In this document: positions 28,495-37,190 of the stretch, one piece after another | How positions within the stretch are numbered: the stretch's first letter is position 1 | Layout: every line of letters starts with the position of its first letter | Translations under genes and position numbers: made by a program | Notes under the pieces: model-generated | What the model saw: the letters and a program-made list of their open reading frames with translations, nothing else | What the model was told of the DNA's origin: nothing | Databases searched by the model: none | DNA from: CAZICM01 sp964537685 | Lineage (GTDB): Bacteria > Myxococcota_A > Polyangia > Polyangiales > Polyangiaceae | Length of the DNA stretch: 64,000 nucleotides | Direction: 5' to 3' | Assembly: GCA_964537685.1 (NCBI GenBank) | Contig: CAZICM010000034.1 | Location: 38,944-102,943, forward strand

Positions 28495-29165
28495 TGTATC
28501 GGCCCCCCTCCCGCCGGACCCAGGAGCACACCGGCCAATTCCGCAAAATCGTTTTCCCCTACATCCTTTTGAATGGCCTCCACCGTGTTTTTAGACAATT
28601 TCATCAACATTCGTTGCAATACGGCTTTTTTGGCCACGCTCTCGATCAAGCCCGTCGCTACCCGCTCGCCGATATCGAGCGCCCGATTGATGGTTTCTTT
28701 TTGAGCCTGCGCCGCTTTCTCTTGAGCCGTAACGATCACACTTTCGAGGCTCCGATCGGCCGCGAGCTTATGCGCCGCCATCATATCCGTACGCATGGTT
28801 TTATGCTCTTCGAGCACTTCTTGATAACTCGTGGACAGCCCTTGAATCATCGGCAATACCTGCGTGAGCACAAGCCCGGTTTGCTCCGAGGTCGCCTTCA
28901 CAACCGCCGTTACAATGCGCTCAACCTGAACGCCCTCTTTTTGATTGCTGCCCGCGTTCCAATTTCTTTGAATGGTAAATTTCGACGTTCGTGCGTCCGA
29001 AAAAATCGCCGTGCAGGTTGTCCCGCCGGGCGGGTCTTCGCCAATATCGAGCGCTTCGCTCAAAGGCATTTCAAAATCGGTTTCCTGCCCGCATTGAAAT
29101 CGAATCGTGGACGGCGGCGAAGCCGTGCGCGAAAGGCTTTCAAGCCATTTTCTAAAGAGACTCAT
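28491..29165 (-). CDS. Coiled-coil element protein
   Basis: 224 residues from the ATG at 29165, which overlaps the previous stop as ATGA. Residues 1-85 look globular (SLFRKWLESLSR, then FQCGQETDFEMP); residues about 90-200 are a long amphipathic helix rich in Ala/Glu/Lys; the C-terminus is Gly-rich. No membrane span. Role unknown. Confidence 0.65.
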   Translation of the reverse strand: MSLFRKWLESLSRTASPPSTIRFQCGQETDFEMPLSEALDIGEDPPGGTTCTAIFSDARTSKFTIQRNWNAGSNQKEGVQVERIVTAVVKATSEQTGLVLTQVLPMIQGLSTSYQEVLEEHKTMRTDMMAAHKLAADRSLESVIVTAQEKAAQAQKETINRALDIGERVATGLIESVAKKAVLQRMLMKLSKNTVEAIQKDVGENDFAELAGVLLGPAGGGPIQ

Positions 29166-30304
29166 CGCAAAGCCTCCGGTGTTTGGGTGGGCGGGCTTTT
29201 TTGCTGCATCAATACGATCGCGCCGATGCCAAGCACGCCCAACAGTGCAACGGGCAAAGCCCAACTCCATGAGCTCGGCTTGTCGGGGTCCGGCCCTCTC
29301 GGCGGCGCCGGAGGAGGCTCGGACAATTTCACACCCGCTTCGCTCAAGCGTTTATGCCATTCTCGAAGCTCTTTATCGTATTGCTCGATCGAGGCATCGA
29401 TGGACGTGCCTACAAGCTCAATTTGCCAGCGATCCGCGAATTCAAGCAAATCTCTTCGCCATCGGAGCCACGCGCTAACCACGGCCCCGGGCAATTCTTT
29501 CGAAATGCTCGGCCCCAATTTGGGGATTTTGTGTTCCAAAACCTTCACGTCTGCATTGCGCGGCTCAATGCTCAAAATGGCTTCGCGCGTGATCTGCGGG
29601 CTATGCCTCAACAGATCATCATGCATATTTTCAGCCGCGCGCTTGAGCCGCTGGATATTGGCCTGCTTTCGATCCGTCTCCGTCAAATCGCCCGATCCAA
29701 ACCAGCCGCCCACCATCGAATTGCCTTCATCCAAACCCAGCGCCGCGCGCATCACATCCGGGCGCACGGGTTCGCGCGTGCTCGCATTGCCCTCCGGCGC
29801 CACGCCCAAGCCTTTGCGCACTTCCGCCAAAGCGCGCCGCATCGCGAGCAAATAGCGCTCCACGGGAGCGCCGAAAAAATTCCGCGCGCGCATATCCTTC
29901 ACCCAGGCTTCAAGGCTTGGGTTTTCGGTAATCGCCCACAATCCAGCATGATCGCAGAACGTGACCGCATCCCGAAAACCCATCAACAAGGTCGGCCGCG
30001 ATCGGAATCGAACACGAAAGCGCGTTCCATCCCCGTGTCCATCCTCGCCCCACCAGCAAAGCGAATCGGGATCATTCCGATAGCATTGATGAGCGATTAC
30101 GTTGTTTTGAGGCTGCGTTCCATCGGGCGATGGGAATTTTAATCGCCCGTATTTGGTCTCGACCCATGAAGCCAATTGAACCAATAGACCGCGCCTCTTA
30201 TTGTATTCGATCGGCCCTTTGCCGTGCGGGCGCTCGTCCACCGCGAAGGCGATTTTGATCACCTCTTGGGCTTCCGGGTGAGTGAGCGCAATCGAGCCCA
30301 TCAT
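29162..30304 (-). CDS. C-terminally membrane-anchored element protein
   Basis: 380 residues. A folded N-terminal part (about 1-160, Trp- and Arg-rich, e.g. DSLCWWGEDGHGDGTRFRV), a helical middle (about 220-320), a Pro-rich stretch, then one membrane span near 350-370 (WALPVALLGVLGIGAIVLM) and a short tail. The ATG follows directly on the stop of the previous gene. Not recognised. Confidence 0.65.
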   Translation of the reverse strand: MMGSIALTHPEAQEVIKIAFAVDERPHGKGPIEYNKRRGLLVQLASWVETKYGRLKFPSPDGTQPQNNVIAHQCYRNDPDSLCWWGEDGHGDGTRFRVRFRSRPTLLMGFRDAVTFCDHAGLWAITENPSLEAWVKDMRARNFFGAPVERYLLAMRRALAEVRKGLGVAPEGNASTREPVRPDVMRAALGLDEGNSMVGGWFGSGDLTETDRKQANIQRLKRAAENMHDDLLRHSPQITREAILSIEPRNADVKVLEHKIPKLGPSISKELPGAVVSAWLRWRRDLLEFADRWQIELVGTSIDASIEQYDKELREWHKRLSEAGVKLSEPPPAPPRGPDPDKPSSWSWALPVALLGVLGIGAIVLMQQKSPPTQTPEALR

Positions 30305-31700
30305 TCAATTGGCGTAGGTCCAAGGGTCAAAGAACATCGATCCCGCGTGAGCTGGAACGAAGCCGCCTTCATCGGCCCCCACATCGCCCAAAGGTCCGCC
30401 CACACCCAAAGGCTCGTCCTCGGGCGCCTCGGGCAGGCTGGCCGGCATATCCGCGTCGCCTGGAGGCCCGGCGATCGCGGCGAGATCCACATCAGCGGGC
30501 GGCGATGGGAGTTCATCGCCCGCTCCAACATCGCNNNNNNNNNNNNNNNNNNNNNNNNNNNNNNNNNNNNNNNNNNNNNNNNNNNNNNNNNNNNNNNNNN
30601 NNNNNNNNNNNNNNNNNNNNNNNNNNNNNNNNNNGCGATGGGAGTTCATCGCCTGCTCCAACATCGCCGAGAGGCCCGGCGATCGACGCGAGATCCATAT
30701 CAGCGGGCGGCGATGGGAGTTCATCGCCCGGCCCACCAATCATCGAAAGATCATCATCCCATCCCGCCACGCCCGGAAGATCCGGCACCCTAGATAGGTC
30801 CTCAATTCGATCGATAGGCAATTCACCAAGGCTTAAATCAGCCGCGCCCGCAAGCGATGCAAAATCATCCATTGGCCCGGACAATTCAAAATCATTCATC
30901 GGCCCCGCTGTATCGCTCCACACATGACAGCGGCACGGAAGCGCCGGAGCTTCAATCAGATTGCCCGCCGTATTCGCCACCGCATCCCATGATTCACTGG
31001 CAATTTCAACGGATGGAACATCTTCACGCGCAAATTGGAGCGCGAGCAATTCCAAATACTCTTCAGAGCTCGGAACCACGGGCTTCTTTTGCAATTCAAG
31101 AAGCTTCTTTTTGCCTTGCTCCGAATGCATTGCAAAGTACGCCCGAACGGCTCTTTCAATATCGCTCGGCTGAATTCGGGTCTCGCGGCCGGTCTGGGCT
31201 AGGGCCTTGTTCGTTGCCTGCGCAACCGCGCGCGCCGTCAATCCGCTTGGCTTCTTCTTTTTCTTCGCCGTGGTCAAATCCTTTCCAATCGCGCCCACGG
31301 CCCGCGCGGCGATGTAGGCCGTGCTCGCGTAGGTCCCCACGCCCGGAATAGCCGAAATCGCCGCCATTACCGATTGAGTTCCCGCATGTTCAACAATTCG
31401 ATTGTAAGTATCCCATGCATTGCCTGAAACGATGGTATCTCCCCGTGCAATTGCCGCAATGGTGCTTGCAATGCGGTTATATTGCTCCGGCGTAAGCGAA
31501 CCGATCAATTTCAGCGTGCGCACGGCGCCCAGCATCAAAGGGTAACTCTCGAGCCGCTGACCCATTGAAAGCCGAAGTTCAACGCTCCAATCCCGCCCCA
31601 TCAATTGTCCATAAAATCGCCGTTCGCCCCTTGGACCTCGCGGCAATTCACGAGCGTTTAATGTGATCCGGGTTTGGGATGGATTTTGAATGCTCACCAT
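30305..31700 (-). CDS. Repeat-tailed element protein, interrupted by assembly gap
   Basis: Start ATG 31700 (GAGGG 8 nt upstream), stop at 30305. Residues 1-130 are beta-rich then helical, followed by a hydrophobic Ala/Gly segment (AAISAIPGVGTYASTAYIAA), a Lys cluster and a helical region. The C-terminal third has tandem 25-residue repeats of the type GDELPSPPADxDLAxIAG. The two parts are out of frame across the 100 N, but join if the true gap is a multiple of 3. Pro/Asp/Gly repeats suggest an exposed flexible tail. Confidence 0.7.
30502..30745. repeat. 75-bp coding tandem repeat around the gap
   Basis: The segment starting GCGATGGGAGTTCATCGCC occurs at 30502, 30635 and 30710; the last two are 75 bp apart (25 codons). 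The N run begins 33 bp into the first copy and ends exactly where the next copy begins, so the assembler collapsed a longer array. Continuity predicts a true gap of 42 plus a multiple of 75 bp. Confidence 0.8.
30535..30634. other. Assembly gap (100 N)
   Basis: Exactly 100 N, the usual placeholder for a gap of unknown size, inside the repeat part of the gene at 30305-31700. Confidence 0.98.
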
Positions 31701-31710
31701 GGACAAGCCC

Positions 31711-32685
31711 TCAGCGGAAAACGCCGCTTTTCGTGTTGTGCTCTCCAATTTGTTTTATTTTTATCGCTTGCTGCGCCTGCTCCAATTGCTTGGTCTGTTG
31801 CGCGGCGAGCTCGTTCATCACAGCTTTTTTGAAATCGAAAATATCCAAAGGCGATCCTTTGGGCGTGGCTTTGGCCTCGGGTTTTTGCGCGGGCTGGGAT
31901 GCGGCCGAAGCGCTGGGCACAAAGGCATTTTTTACGGCGTCAAATATGCCCTGCGCTTGGTTCGCGGCGATTCCCGCCTTTTGGATGAGGGATTCAGGGG
32001 CCGCTGATGTTGATGCTTGCGCCGCTTGGGGCTTGGTTTCGGCCGCGCGTTTCACCGCTGCTTCAATGGCACTCACCGACAATTTCGATGGAATGGGCTC
32101 GCCTCCCGCTGGTTTTGGATTTAATTGTGTGGACGAGTGCCACACCCATCGATCATCGGCCTGCAGTTGCTTGGTCGCCTTCTTTCCGAGCTCGCCCGTA
32201 ATCGCCGCGCCCGGCCCTTCGCCGGGAATTAGCACGCCAATCGTCACCCACGCGCCCACGGGCAAGGCTGAACCCGTTGGATCGGGCCTCCATACTTTGA
32301 TATTGTAGCGCTCGCCCATGCATTGGCCTTCCATCGTGCGGGCAACCACCCATTTTTGAGGAAGGCGCGCGAATCCATCGGCCGATAAAATCCGAACGGT
32401 CGATCCATTCGAATGCGCCGCCCATTTCACCAATGGATCCACCACCGAAGCGGGCAAGGCCGTGATCCGTCGCGCCTTGTTTGCAATGGCTTCCAATAGT
32501 TTCGAGCAATCATCGGATTGAGCCGCCGAAGGCGCCGGAGCCTTCGGCGTCTCGGCCCGATGGGAAGCGGCCGATGCAGCTTTTGATCCCGCTTGCGTGA
32601 ACGCGGCCTTTTGCTCGGGCGATTTTGAAAACCACCACGCGGCACCCGTCGCAACACCCACGCCCACGGGAATCAACCAAAGCAT
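31711..32685 (-). CDS. N-terminally membrane-anchored element protein
   Basis: 324 residues from the ATG at 32685. The first 20 residues (MLWLIPVGVGVATGAAWWFS) are an uncleaved membrane anchor. A folded domain of about 50-200 contains IKVWRPDPTGSALPVGAWVTI; an Ala/Gln/Lys-rich coiled coil follows to the C-terminus (QTKQLEQAQQAIKIKQIGE). Part of the tight operon, 7 bp after the previous gene. Not recognised. Confidence 0.65.
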   Translation of the reverse strand: MLWLIPVGVGVATGAAWWFSKSPEQKAAFTQAGSKAASAASHRAETPKAPAPSAAQSDDCSKLLEAIANKARRITALPASVVDPLVKWAAHSNGSTVRILSADGFARLPQKWVVARTMEGQCMGERYNIKVWRPDPTGSALPVGAWVTIGVLIPGEGPGAAITGELGKKATKQLQADDRWVWHSSTQLNPKPAGGEPIPSKLSVSAIEAAVKRAAETKPQAAQASTSAAPESLIQKAGIAANQAQGIFDAVKNAFVPSASAASQPAQKPEAKATPKGSPLDIFDFKKAVMNELAAQQTKQLEQAQQAIKIKQIGEHNTKSGVFR

Positions 32686-32692
32686 TGGAACC

Positions 32693-33130
32693 TCAATCCT
32701 TGAAATGGATGCCGGGCACCCAAATCGATCGCCCATTTTCGGGCTTGTAGTAATCGAGCGGCAAAGCCCTCATTCCGCCCACAACCGAGGGATCGAACAA
32801 TTTCCCGCGCACCCGCAAATATGCGTGATATCGGCGTTTGTAGGGTTTTAGGATTGCGATCCAAATTGAGCATGGCACACCCAATGCAATCAAATAGGCG
32901 CCCCATCCAAGCGCGAGATCCTCACAATCGCCCGAACCCCGATCCAACAGTTTTTGAATCGTGAACCAGATATCGAGACCGGGCGGGTCCTCGATATATT
33001 GCAACCGCTTCAAAACAGCCGGATCGGGTTTATATCCATTGGCCAACACGGCCAGATTGGCCGCCAATAAACCGAGCAGCGCTCCGGCCACCTCGTCCGG
33101 TTCGCCGGTCGAAAACTCGATCGAGGGCAT
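32693..33130 (-). CDS. Transglutaminase-like cysteine peptidase
   Basis: 145 residues. The order Cys (LLDRGSGDCEDLALGWGAYL, near 70), His (RRYHAYLRV, near 104) and Asp (KLFDPS, near 115) is that of the transglutaminase/peptidase fold. No signal or membrane span. Its ATG overlaps the previous stop as TGATG. In phages such proteins can process virion proteins or cut peptidoglycan; which is unknown. Second Cys-His enzyme of this operon, besides 27134-27898. Confidence 0.72.
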   Translation of the reverse strand: MPSIEFSTGEPDEVAGALLGLLAANLAVLANGYKPDPAVLKRLQYIEDPPGLDIWFTIQKLLDRGSGDCEDLALGWGAYLIALGVPCSIWIAILKPYKRRYHAYLRVRGKLFDPSVVGGMRALPLDYYKPENGRSIWVPGIHFKD

Positions 33131-33876
33131 CAGCGGCGAAACAGCGGGTTTCCTGCCGCATCACACACTTGATTCATTCGGAGGCCCAACAACAGAACCG
33201 CAATGAAGCGCGTGGAAATCAACGGGCTCGTTGTTGAGCGGACCTGCAGAGACAAAGGCGTTTGAGCCGCGAACTCGATTCCCGCAAAGGGAACGACCAT
33301 GCGACTCGTGGAATTGAGAACGAAAGGCGCAAGGCTGAGCCCAGCGTTTGTTCCGTTGCCCGTCACGTTGACGCCCTGGCCCAAATTCGCAAAGCCCGCC
33401 ACGGAAAACACATTCAACACAAACGCATTGGCCACCGCCTCCGTGAGGGCCAAGCCCGCATAACGCCACGCCACGCCCGGCGAAACCTGCCAAAGCGCTG
33501 AGAGCGCATCGCCCAAAATCCCCGGCGTTCCGCTGTCAATTGGAACGAGTGTCCATGATCCCTTGAATCCAACCGCACCCGCTTGTGCCTGAAGTCTCGA
33601 GACGCTTTGCCGAAGCTCGGCGTTCTCTTTTAAAAGCAGATTCACCCGGCCTTGAAGGTGATTGTGTGCCTGTTGCCATTCTTGGGCCTTCCGCACGGCT
33701 TCGCGCGCCTGCGTTTCGGCCCTCAATCGCGCGTCCCGCTCCGTGCGCACGGCCAAGGCGATCTGCTGTTGCAGGGTGACGCGCTGCTGATTCGCGGGCA
33801 CATTCTGCAGGCGCTTAATGATGCTTGCCCCCACATCGACGGGGTCTGCATCCAAAGGCGATTGAAGAGCGAACAT
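33130..33876 (-). CDS. Coiled-coil plus beta-rich protein, candidate structural protein
   Basis: 248 residues. Residues about 30-95 are a coiled coil (ERDARLRAETQAREAVRKAQ); the remainder is Gly/Ala/Val-rich and probably beta (GSWTLVPIDSG, then NVFSVAGFANLGQGVNVTG). A helical front followed by a beta domain is seen in several capsid and fibre proteins, but no specific family is recognised. It lies 22 bp after the first gene of the operon. Confidence 0.6.
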   Translation of the reverse strand: MFALQSPLDADPVDVGASIIKRLQNVPANQQRVTLQQQIALAVRTERDARLRAETQAREAVRKAQEWQQAHNHLQGRVNLLLKENAELRQSVSRLQAQAGAVGFKGSWTLVPIDSGTPGILGDALSALWQVSPGVAWRYAGLALTEAVANAFVLNVFSVAGFANLGQGVNVTGNGTNAGLSLAPFVLNSTSRMVVPFAGIEFAAQTPLSLQVRSTTSPLISTRFIAVLLLGLRMNQVCDAAGNPLFRR

Positions 33877-33898
33877 GTGAACATCCTCCTCGGTGAAA

Positions 33899-34555
33899 TC
33901 AACGACCGAAAATCACGCCATCATCATCGAGCGATGAGCCGGAAACCTGGGCCGTGCCCGCGTTCGGCGCTGGAGCGCTGGATTGCGCGGGCGGCGACAA
34001 GAGCAGCGGCGAAAGAAATGCATTTGCAGCGCCGACCGCGCCGAAGGTCAGAAAGTCGATCGCGCGCTGGCTGGTCTCGGAGTGTTGGCCCCATTGGTTA
34101 GATTGCCGGAGGCCGAAGACGGCGATCGCGGTGCCAGCCATGACAAGAGCGGCCGGGCCAGACCATCGAATATCAAGCTTGGGCACCCGGAAGCGGGGCC
34201 ACGCTGCTTCGGCCACGCTGAACCCAACGAACACGCCGATCCCTGTCGCCATTTGCCCGCCGCGCCACGCCAAAGAGATCCACATTTCTTTACGTTGGGC
34301 TTCCGCTTGAAGGCGCGCGTTCTTCGCGGCTTCGAGGGCGGCGAGCTTTTCGGCTTCGGTTTGTTGAAGCTTCTCTTGAGCATTCGCGATCGCGTTTTCC
34401 TTGCGTTGGAAAAGCTTCGCGATGCCGCTAATCCACGGCATGAGCTTTTCTTGAGCGGCCGGGCTGAGCTGCGGCATGTTCGCGAGCAAGCCGCGCGCGT
34501 TGCCATTCGCGAGAGCGGCCGATCCGGGAAGGGCTAGGGCGTCGTTTGCTGCCAT
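33899..34555 (-). CDS. Membrane protein, first gene of the long minus-strand operon
   Basis: 218 residues. Helical coiled region about 50-95 (ENAIANAQEKLQQTEAEKL), then two or three hydrophobic segments (about 100-120, 130-150 and 170-190), and a Pro/Ala/Ser tail. Its start lies 64 bp from a symmetrical array of GTGGAACG half-sites that probably controls it and the genes that follow. Function unknown. Confidence 0.65.
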   Translation of the reverse strand: MAANDALALPGSAALANGNARGLLANMPQLSPAAQEKLMPWISGIAKLFQRKENAIANAQEKLQQTEAEKLAALEAAKNARLQAEAQRKEMWISLAWRGGQMATGIGVFVGFSVAEAAWPRFRVPKLDIRWSGPAALVMAGTAIAVFGLRQSNQWGQHSETSQRAIDFLTFGAVGAANAFLSPLLLSPPAQSSAPAPNAGTAQVSGSSLDDDGVIFGR

Positions 34556-34618
34556 GCCCTGAGCGTACGGAGCGGGTTGGCGTGCTCGCCATGCTCAAAC
34601 GGGATGGTCTTTGCGTTC

Positions 34619-34689
34619 GTGGAACGCTGTGATCGCTGTCGTGTTGTGGAACGCCGTTCCACTACATCACCGAATGGAAAGCGTTCCAC
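34619..34689. promoter_or_regulatory. Four half-site palindromic operator
   Basis: GTGGAACG at 34619-34626 and 34646-34653, and its complement CGTTCCAC at 34655-34662 and 34682-34689. The inner pair makes the 17-bp palindrome GTGGAACGCCGTTCCAC; the outer pair is symmetric about the same centre, 27 bp out on each side. It lies between the divergent minus operon (start 34555) and the TetR-like gene (start 34693), 3 nt from the latter. Confidence 0.78.
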
Positions 34690-34692
34690 GAA

Positions 34693-35157
34693 ATGGGCGT
34701 CATCGTTTCGAGCGATGGAATTTTGCTTGACACCGAAAGGGTGCGGCAAGCCTCGCCGTTATTCGTTCCTGTGTCCGCTTCGGTGTTGCGCGTGTTGCTC
34801 GATGACCAAGCGCTTCCGATCGATCGCTGTGAAGCTGCGGCTCGCGTGCCTCTTGTTTACCTTCGCCTGTTCACGAGAAAAGACATGGCCTACAAGATGC
34901 GGCACGTTGCTTTGAAGCTTTGCAACACGTTGAAAGAGCGCGCGCGCGTCGTGCCGCGCGTATCGATGCGGCTTCTGATTTTCGCATCGCGCGGGAAGAC
35001 GCCGCGCGAACAAATCGAGCGATGGGACGAATATGTTTTAAGTGCGACTTGCGAGATCGTGAAAGCGAAGCGCGCCGAGAAGAAGAGCCAAACACCACAC
35101 GAGCGCAACGCTACGAAGCACACACGCAAGCGAGCTCCCGATGATGAGGCCGGCTAG
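34693..35157 (+). CDS. Possible TetR-like autoregulator
   Basis: 154 residues. Residues about 40-80 (IDRCEAAARVPLVYLRLFTR, then KDMAYK) follow the TetR helix-turn-helix pattern, and the C-terminus is strongly basic. Shorter than a normal TetR protein (about 190-220). The 17-bp palindrome directly upstream is of TetR operator size, so autoregulation and control of the divergent operon are likely. The last operator half-site ends 3 nt before the ATG, leaving little room for a ribosome site; the start may be further in. Confidence 0.55.
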   Translation: MGVIVSSDGILLDTERVRQASPLFVPVSASVLRVLLDDQALPIDRCEAAARVPLVYLRLFTRKDMAYKMRHVALKLCNTLKERARVVPRVSMRLLIFASRGKTPREQIERWDEYVLSATCEIVKAKRAEKKSQTPHERNATKHTRKRAPDDEAG

Positions 35158-35548
35158 TTCATCAGCGCGCGACGATGCGAGGCAGACACCAGCGCGTGCC
35201 CGTGATGATGAACGCGAGCCTTCGAAACAGATGACGACGCACAATGAAATCGCACCCTGCGGTCCATGTTGCGCAACCAGCGGCCGAGCGAAGGGTGAGC
35301 CACGGAAGGCGCGAACCCTTCCGCCATGACCTGCGCGAAGGCCGATGAACTTCCCCTCCCGCTCACCCGCGCACCACCACCACCCAAAACGACCCTCGAG
35401 ACCACCTCGAGACCACCCGTTTTTATTTCACCAAACGCTTTGAAAATAGGGTTTTCACGCACACTTGATGCCCAAACCGATCCGCAAAATTGGTGGTCTG
35501 GGAATTGGTCTTTTCTTGACTAACCCATTGAAATCATTTTGGATCACT
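35158..35548. other. Right end of the element, no gene seen
   Basis: Apart from short spurious frames I see no gene. The stretch holds the right arm-type repeats and leads into attR. Read leftward from the core in the circular form, it would supply a new C-terminal tail to the integrase (stop TGA at 35455-35457 on the minus strand). Confidence 0.6.
35395..35416 (+). repeat. Candidate arm-type integrase sites, right end
   Basis: Two head-to-tail copies of CTCGAGACCAC (35395-35405, 35406-35416), 132 bp inside attR. They share CTCGAGACC and orientation with the pair at 16491-16512. Asymmetric arm spacing (36 and 132 bp) is normal for phage attP sites. Confidence 0.7.
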
Positions 35549-35596
35549 ACGGTTTCGTAAACCGTAGGTCTCGGGTTCAAGTCCCGAAGGTGGCTC
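35549..35596 (+). repeat. attR core, 48-bp direct repeat (copy 2)
   Basis: Exact copy of 16407-16454: anticodon stem-loop to 3' end of tRNA-Thr. The 5' half of the tRNA is missing, so this copy is not a gene. It marks the right border of the element. Confidence 0.95.
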
Positions 35597-35767
35597 TAAA
35601 TTATTATTGGATTGGGGAGCGCATTTCATCCCAACACGGATAAAATTCCCCCTCTTAATCGTCTTTCTATTCACGGTCTTGCCGCGCATCTAAATCACGG
35701 CACAAAAATTCAATCTAATTGTTTATCAATCCGTTCATTTTTTAGACGATATTTCGGAGAAAAATCC

Positions 35768-36157
35768 TTGATAGCGTATACTCGCTCCTTTTGCGCGCGC
35801 GGCTGGGTCAGCAGAATTACGCTTCTTGCCACCCTATTTTTGCTTGCTTGCGGTGATGGCTATCCCCCGTGTGACCCTGAAGGCGATTCTGATACAGTCA
35901 TCTTTGGCCCTGCTCCCTCCCCGCTTCCTGGACCAGGAGGCCCCAACGAACCACCTGACCAGCCCCAAACACGAGTGGCAGTGATGCGAACAACCCACAA
36001 ATTCAGGGCTTTTCAGCATCGATCTTCAAGTTTTGTCACAGTGATTCCCGATGACGGACAAGACGAGGGAGGTGGCTGGCAAGAAGCCTTAACGACTCTC
36101 AAATTCTTCCGTTGGATCTCTTTTTTCAGCCCAGAATCGTGGACGTGCTCAAACTAG
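35768..36157 (+). CDS. Possible short lipoprotein, perhaps a remnant
   Basis: 129 residues from a TTG at 35768; the frame is open back to 35612. A hydrophobic segment ends in a lipobox (ATLFLLACGDG), followed by a Pro/Gly-rich stretch and no recognisable domain. It overlaps the frame-broken gene that follows. Possibly a secreted protein that lost its C-terminal domain. Confidence 0.4.
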   Translation: MIAYTRSFCARGWVSRITLLATLFLLACGDGYPPCDPEGDSDTVIFGPAPSPLPGPGGPNEPPDQPQTRVAVMRTTHKFRAFQHRSSSFVTVIPDDGQDEGGGWQEALTTLKFFRWISFFSPESWTCSN

Positions 36158-36896
36158 ATATGCGGCACTCTGCCCAAGAGCTCTTCGAGATCGTCTATCA
36201 ATATTACCCTCGGAAACGGGCACCATACCAATCTGGCTATAAAAAACCAAGGAATACCGCAGGCGACTCGAAGCCTGTAGGAGTGCAATAGCGTATTACG
36301 AGCAATGGGCAGAAATGATCCGGCGTTTGGCAATACGATTTCCCGAGGCAACAGCACACAACTTCTCAATGTATATCAAAGCACCAGGATCAGATATACC
36401 AGAATACACCGGAATGCTTACGATTCCAAACCTTATCAAACAGAAAAACCATTCGATCGATTTCTCTGTAAGCATTTTGGCACCTTATTACAAAATATAT
36501 AGCACGTATTCTGTTGACGACCTCACTACACCCAATCCGCCCCGCTGCAAATTGCTCAGCGTAGGGAGAAGATGCTATGCGTTTCCCATTGAAACAAGCA
36601 TTGCTGAGATGGAGGCCAAAACGGGCCTGAGCAATCTCGAAACCTACATGCGGGAGGATCGAATCCAGGACCCAAACCCAACAGAGCCCAAAACCATGAA
36701 TATTGTTCGTTTTGACTTATCTCCCGACGAAGAGCTCTATAGCTCTGAAATTATTCGGGAAATCGAAGCCACTTTTCCGGGATATGAGCTTATGCCCCCC
36801 GAAGTGGGAAAGATGATTGTGCCTGATATTGCAACGGCTGGACATCTGTTTGGTGAAGCAACAGTTTATGCCTGCTTGATGTCGGATATCGAATAA
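36139..36896 (+). pseudogene. Frame-disrupted gene next to attR
   Basis: Two frames read as one protein: the first from about 36139 (VDVLKLDMRHSAQELFEI), the second running to 36896 (KEYRRRLEACRSAIAYYEQW onward). The switch falls in a run of six A at 36241-36246; one extra A restores a single frame of about 250 residues. It may be decayed or a homopolymer sequencing error. The end (REIEATFPGYELMPPEVGK) recalls, from memory only, an immunity-like family of myxobacteria that follows secreted toxins. Confidence 0.6.
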
Positions 36897-37190
36897 ATTG
36901 CTGAGCCCATGAGCACGATGTTCCTGAATCGACTCAAAATTATAAGCCCTTATTTGCAGGGAATGTGGTGCTATGGCCGGCTCCACTGGCAGGGAAGAAC
37001 CAACCGTGGCCTGCCAAATCCACCCGACAACCGGAACTCCTAAATTCCCCTCAAAAACCAGGGGGAAAGAACGTTGATTTTAGTCTTCCTCTTCACTCAA
37101 TATCATACCCCCGGCACAATTCCCTACCCTCCGTATCCAAATCCCTCTATTGTTCCCAATTTGATTCCCACCCCCATCCCGGAGCCACCC
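36897..37190. other. Intergenic, nothing identified
   Basis: 294 bp with no convincing ORF or RNA gene. It must hold the promoter of the FIST/STAS pair; GGAG 8 nt before 37191 is the only clear signal. Confidence 0.5.

Noticed and set aside
28494..29855. 453-residue plus-strand frame
   Set aside because: Shadow of two overlapping minus-strand operon genes with good ribosome sites. Its composition is unlike a protein.
33590..33602. A third CTCGAGAC copy as another arm site
   Set aside because: It matches only CTCGAGACG, is single, lies deep inside a gene and nearly 2 kb from the element end.
23845..34555. Ordinary tailed prophage late operon
   Set aside because: No large terminase, portal, major tail, tape-measure or baseplate protein is recognisable, and no gene is long enough for a tape measure of a normal tail.
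35549..35596. A second tRNA-Thr gene
   Set aside because: Only the part from the anticodon stem to the 3' end is present. The D arm and 5' acceptor strand are missing, so it is an att copy.
37074..37190. N-terminal extension of the FIST protein
   Set aside because: The frame is open upstream, but it is Pro-rich, starts with TTG and lacks a ribosome site, while ATG 37191 has GGAG 8 nt before it.
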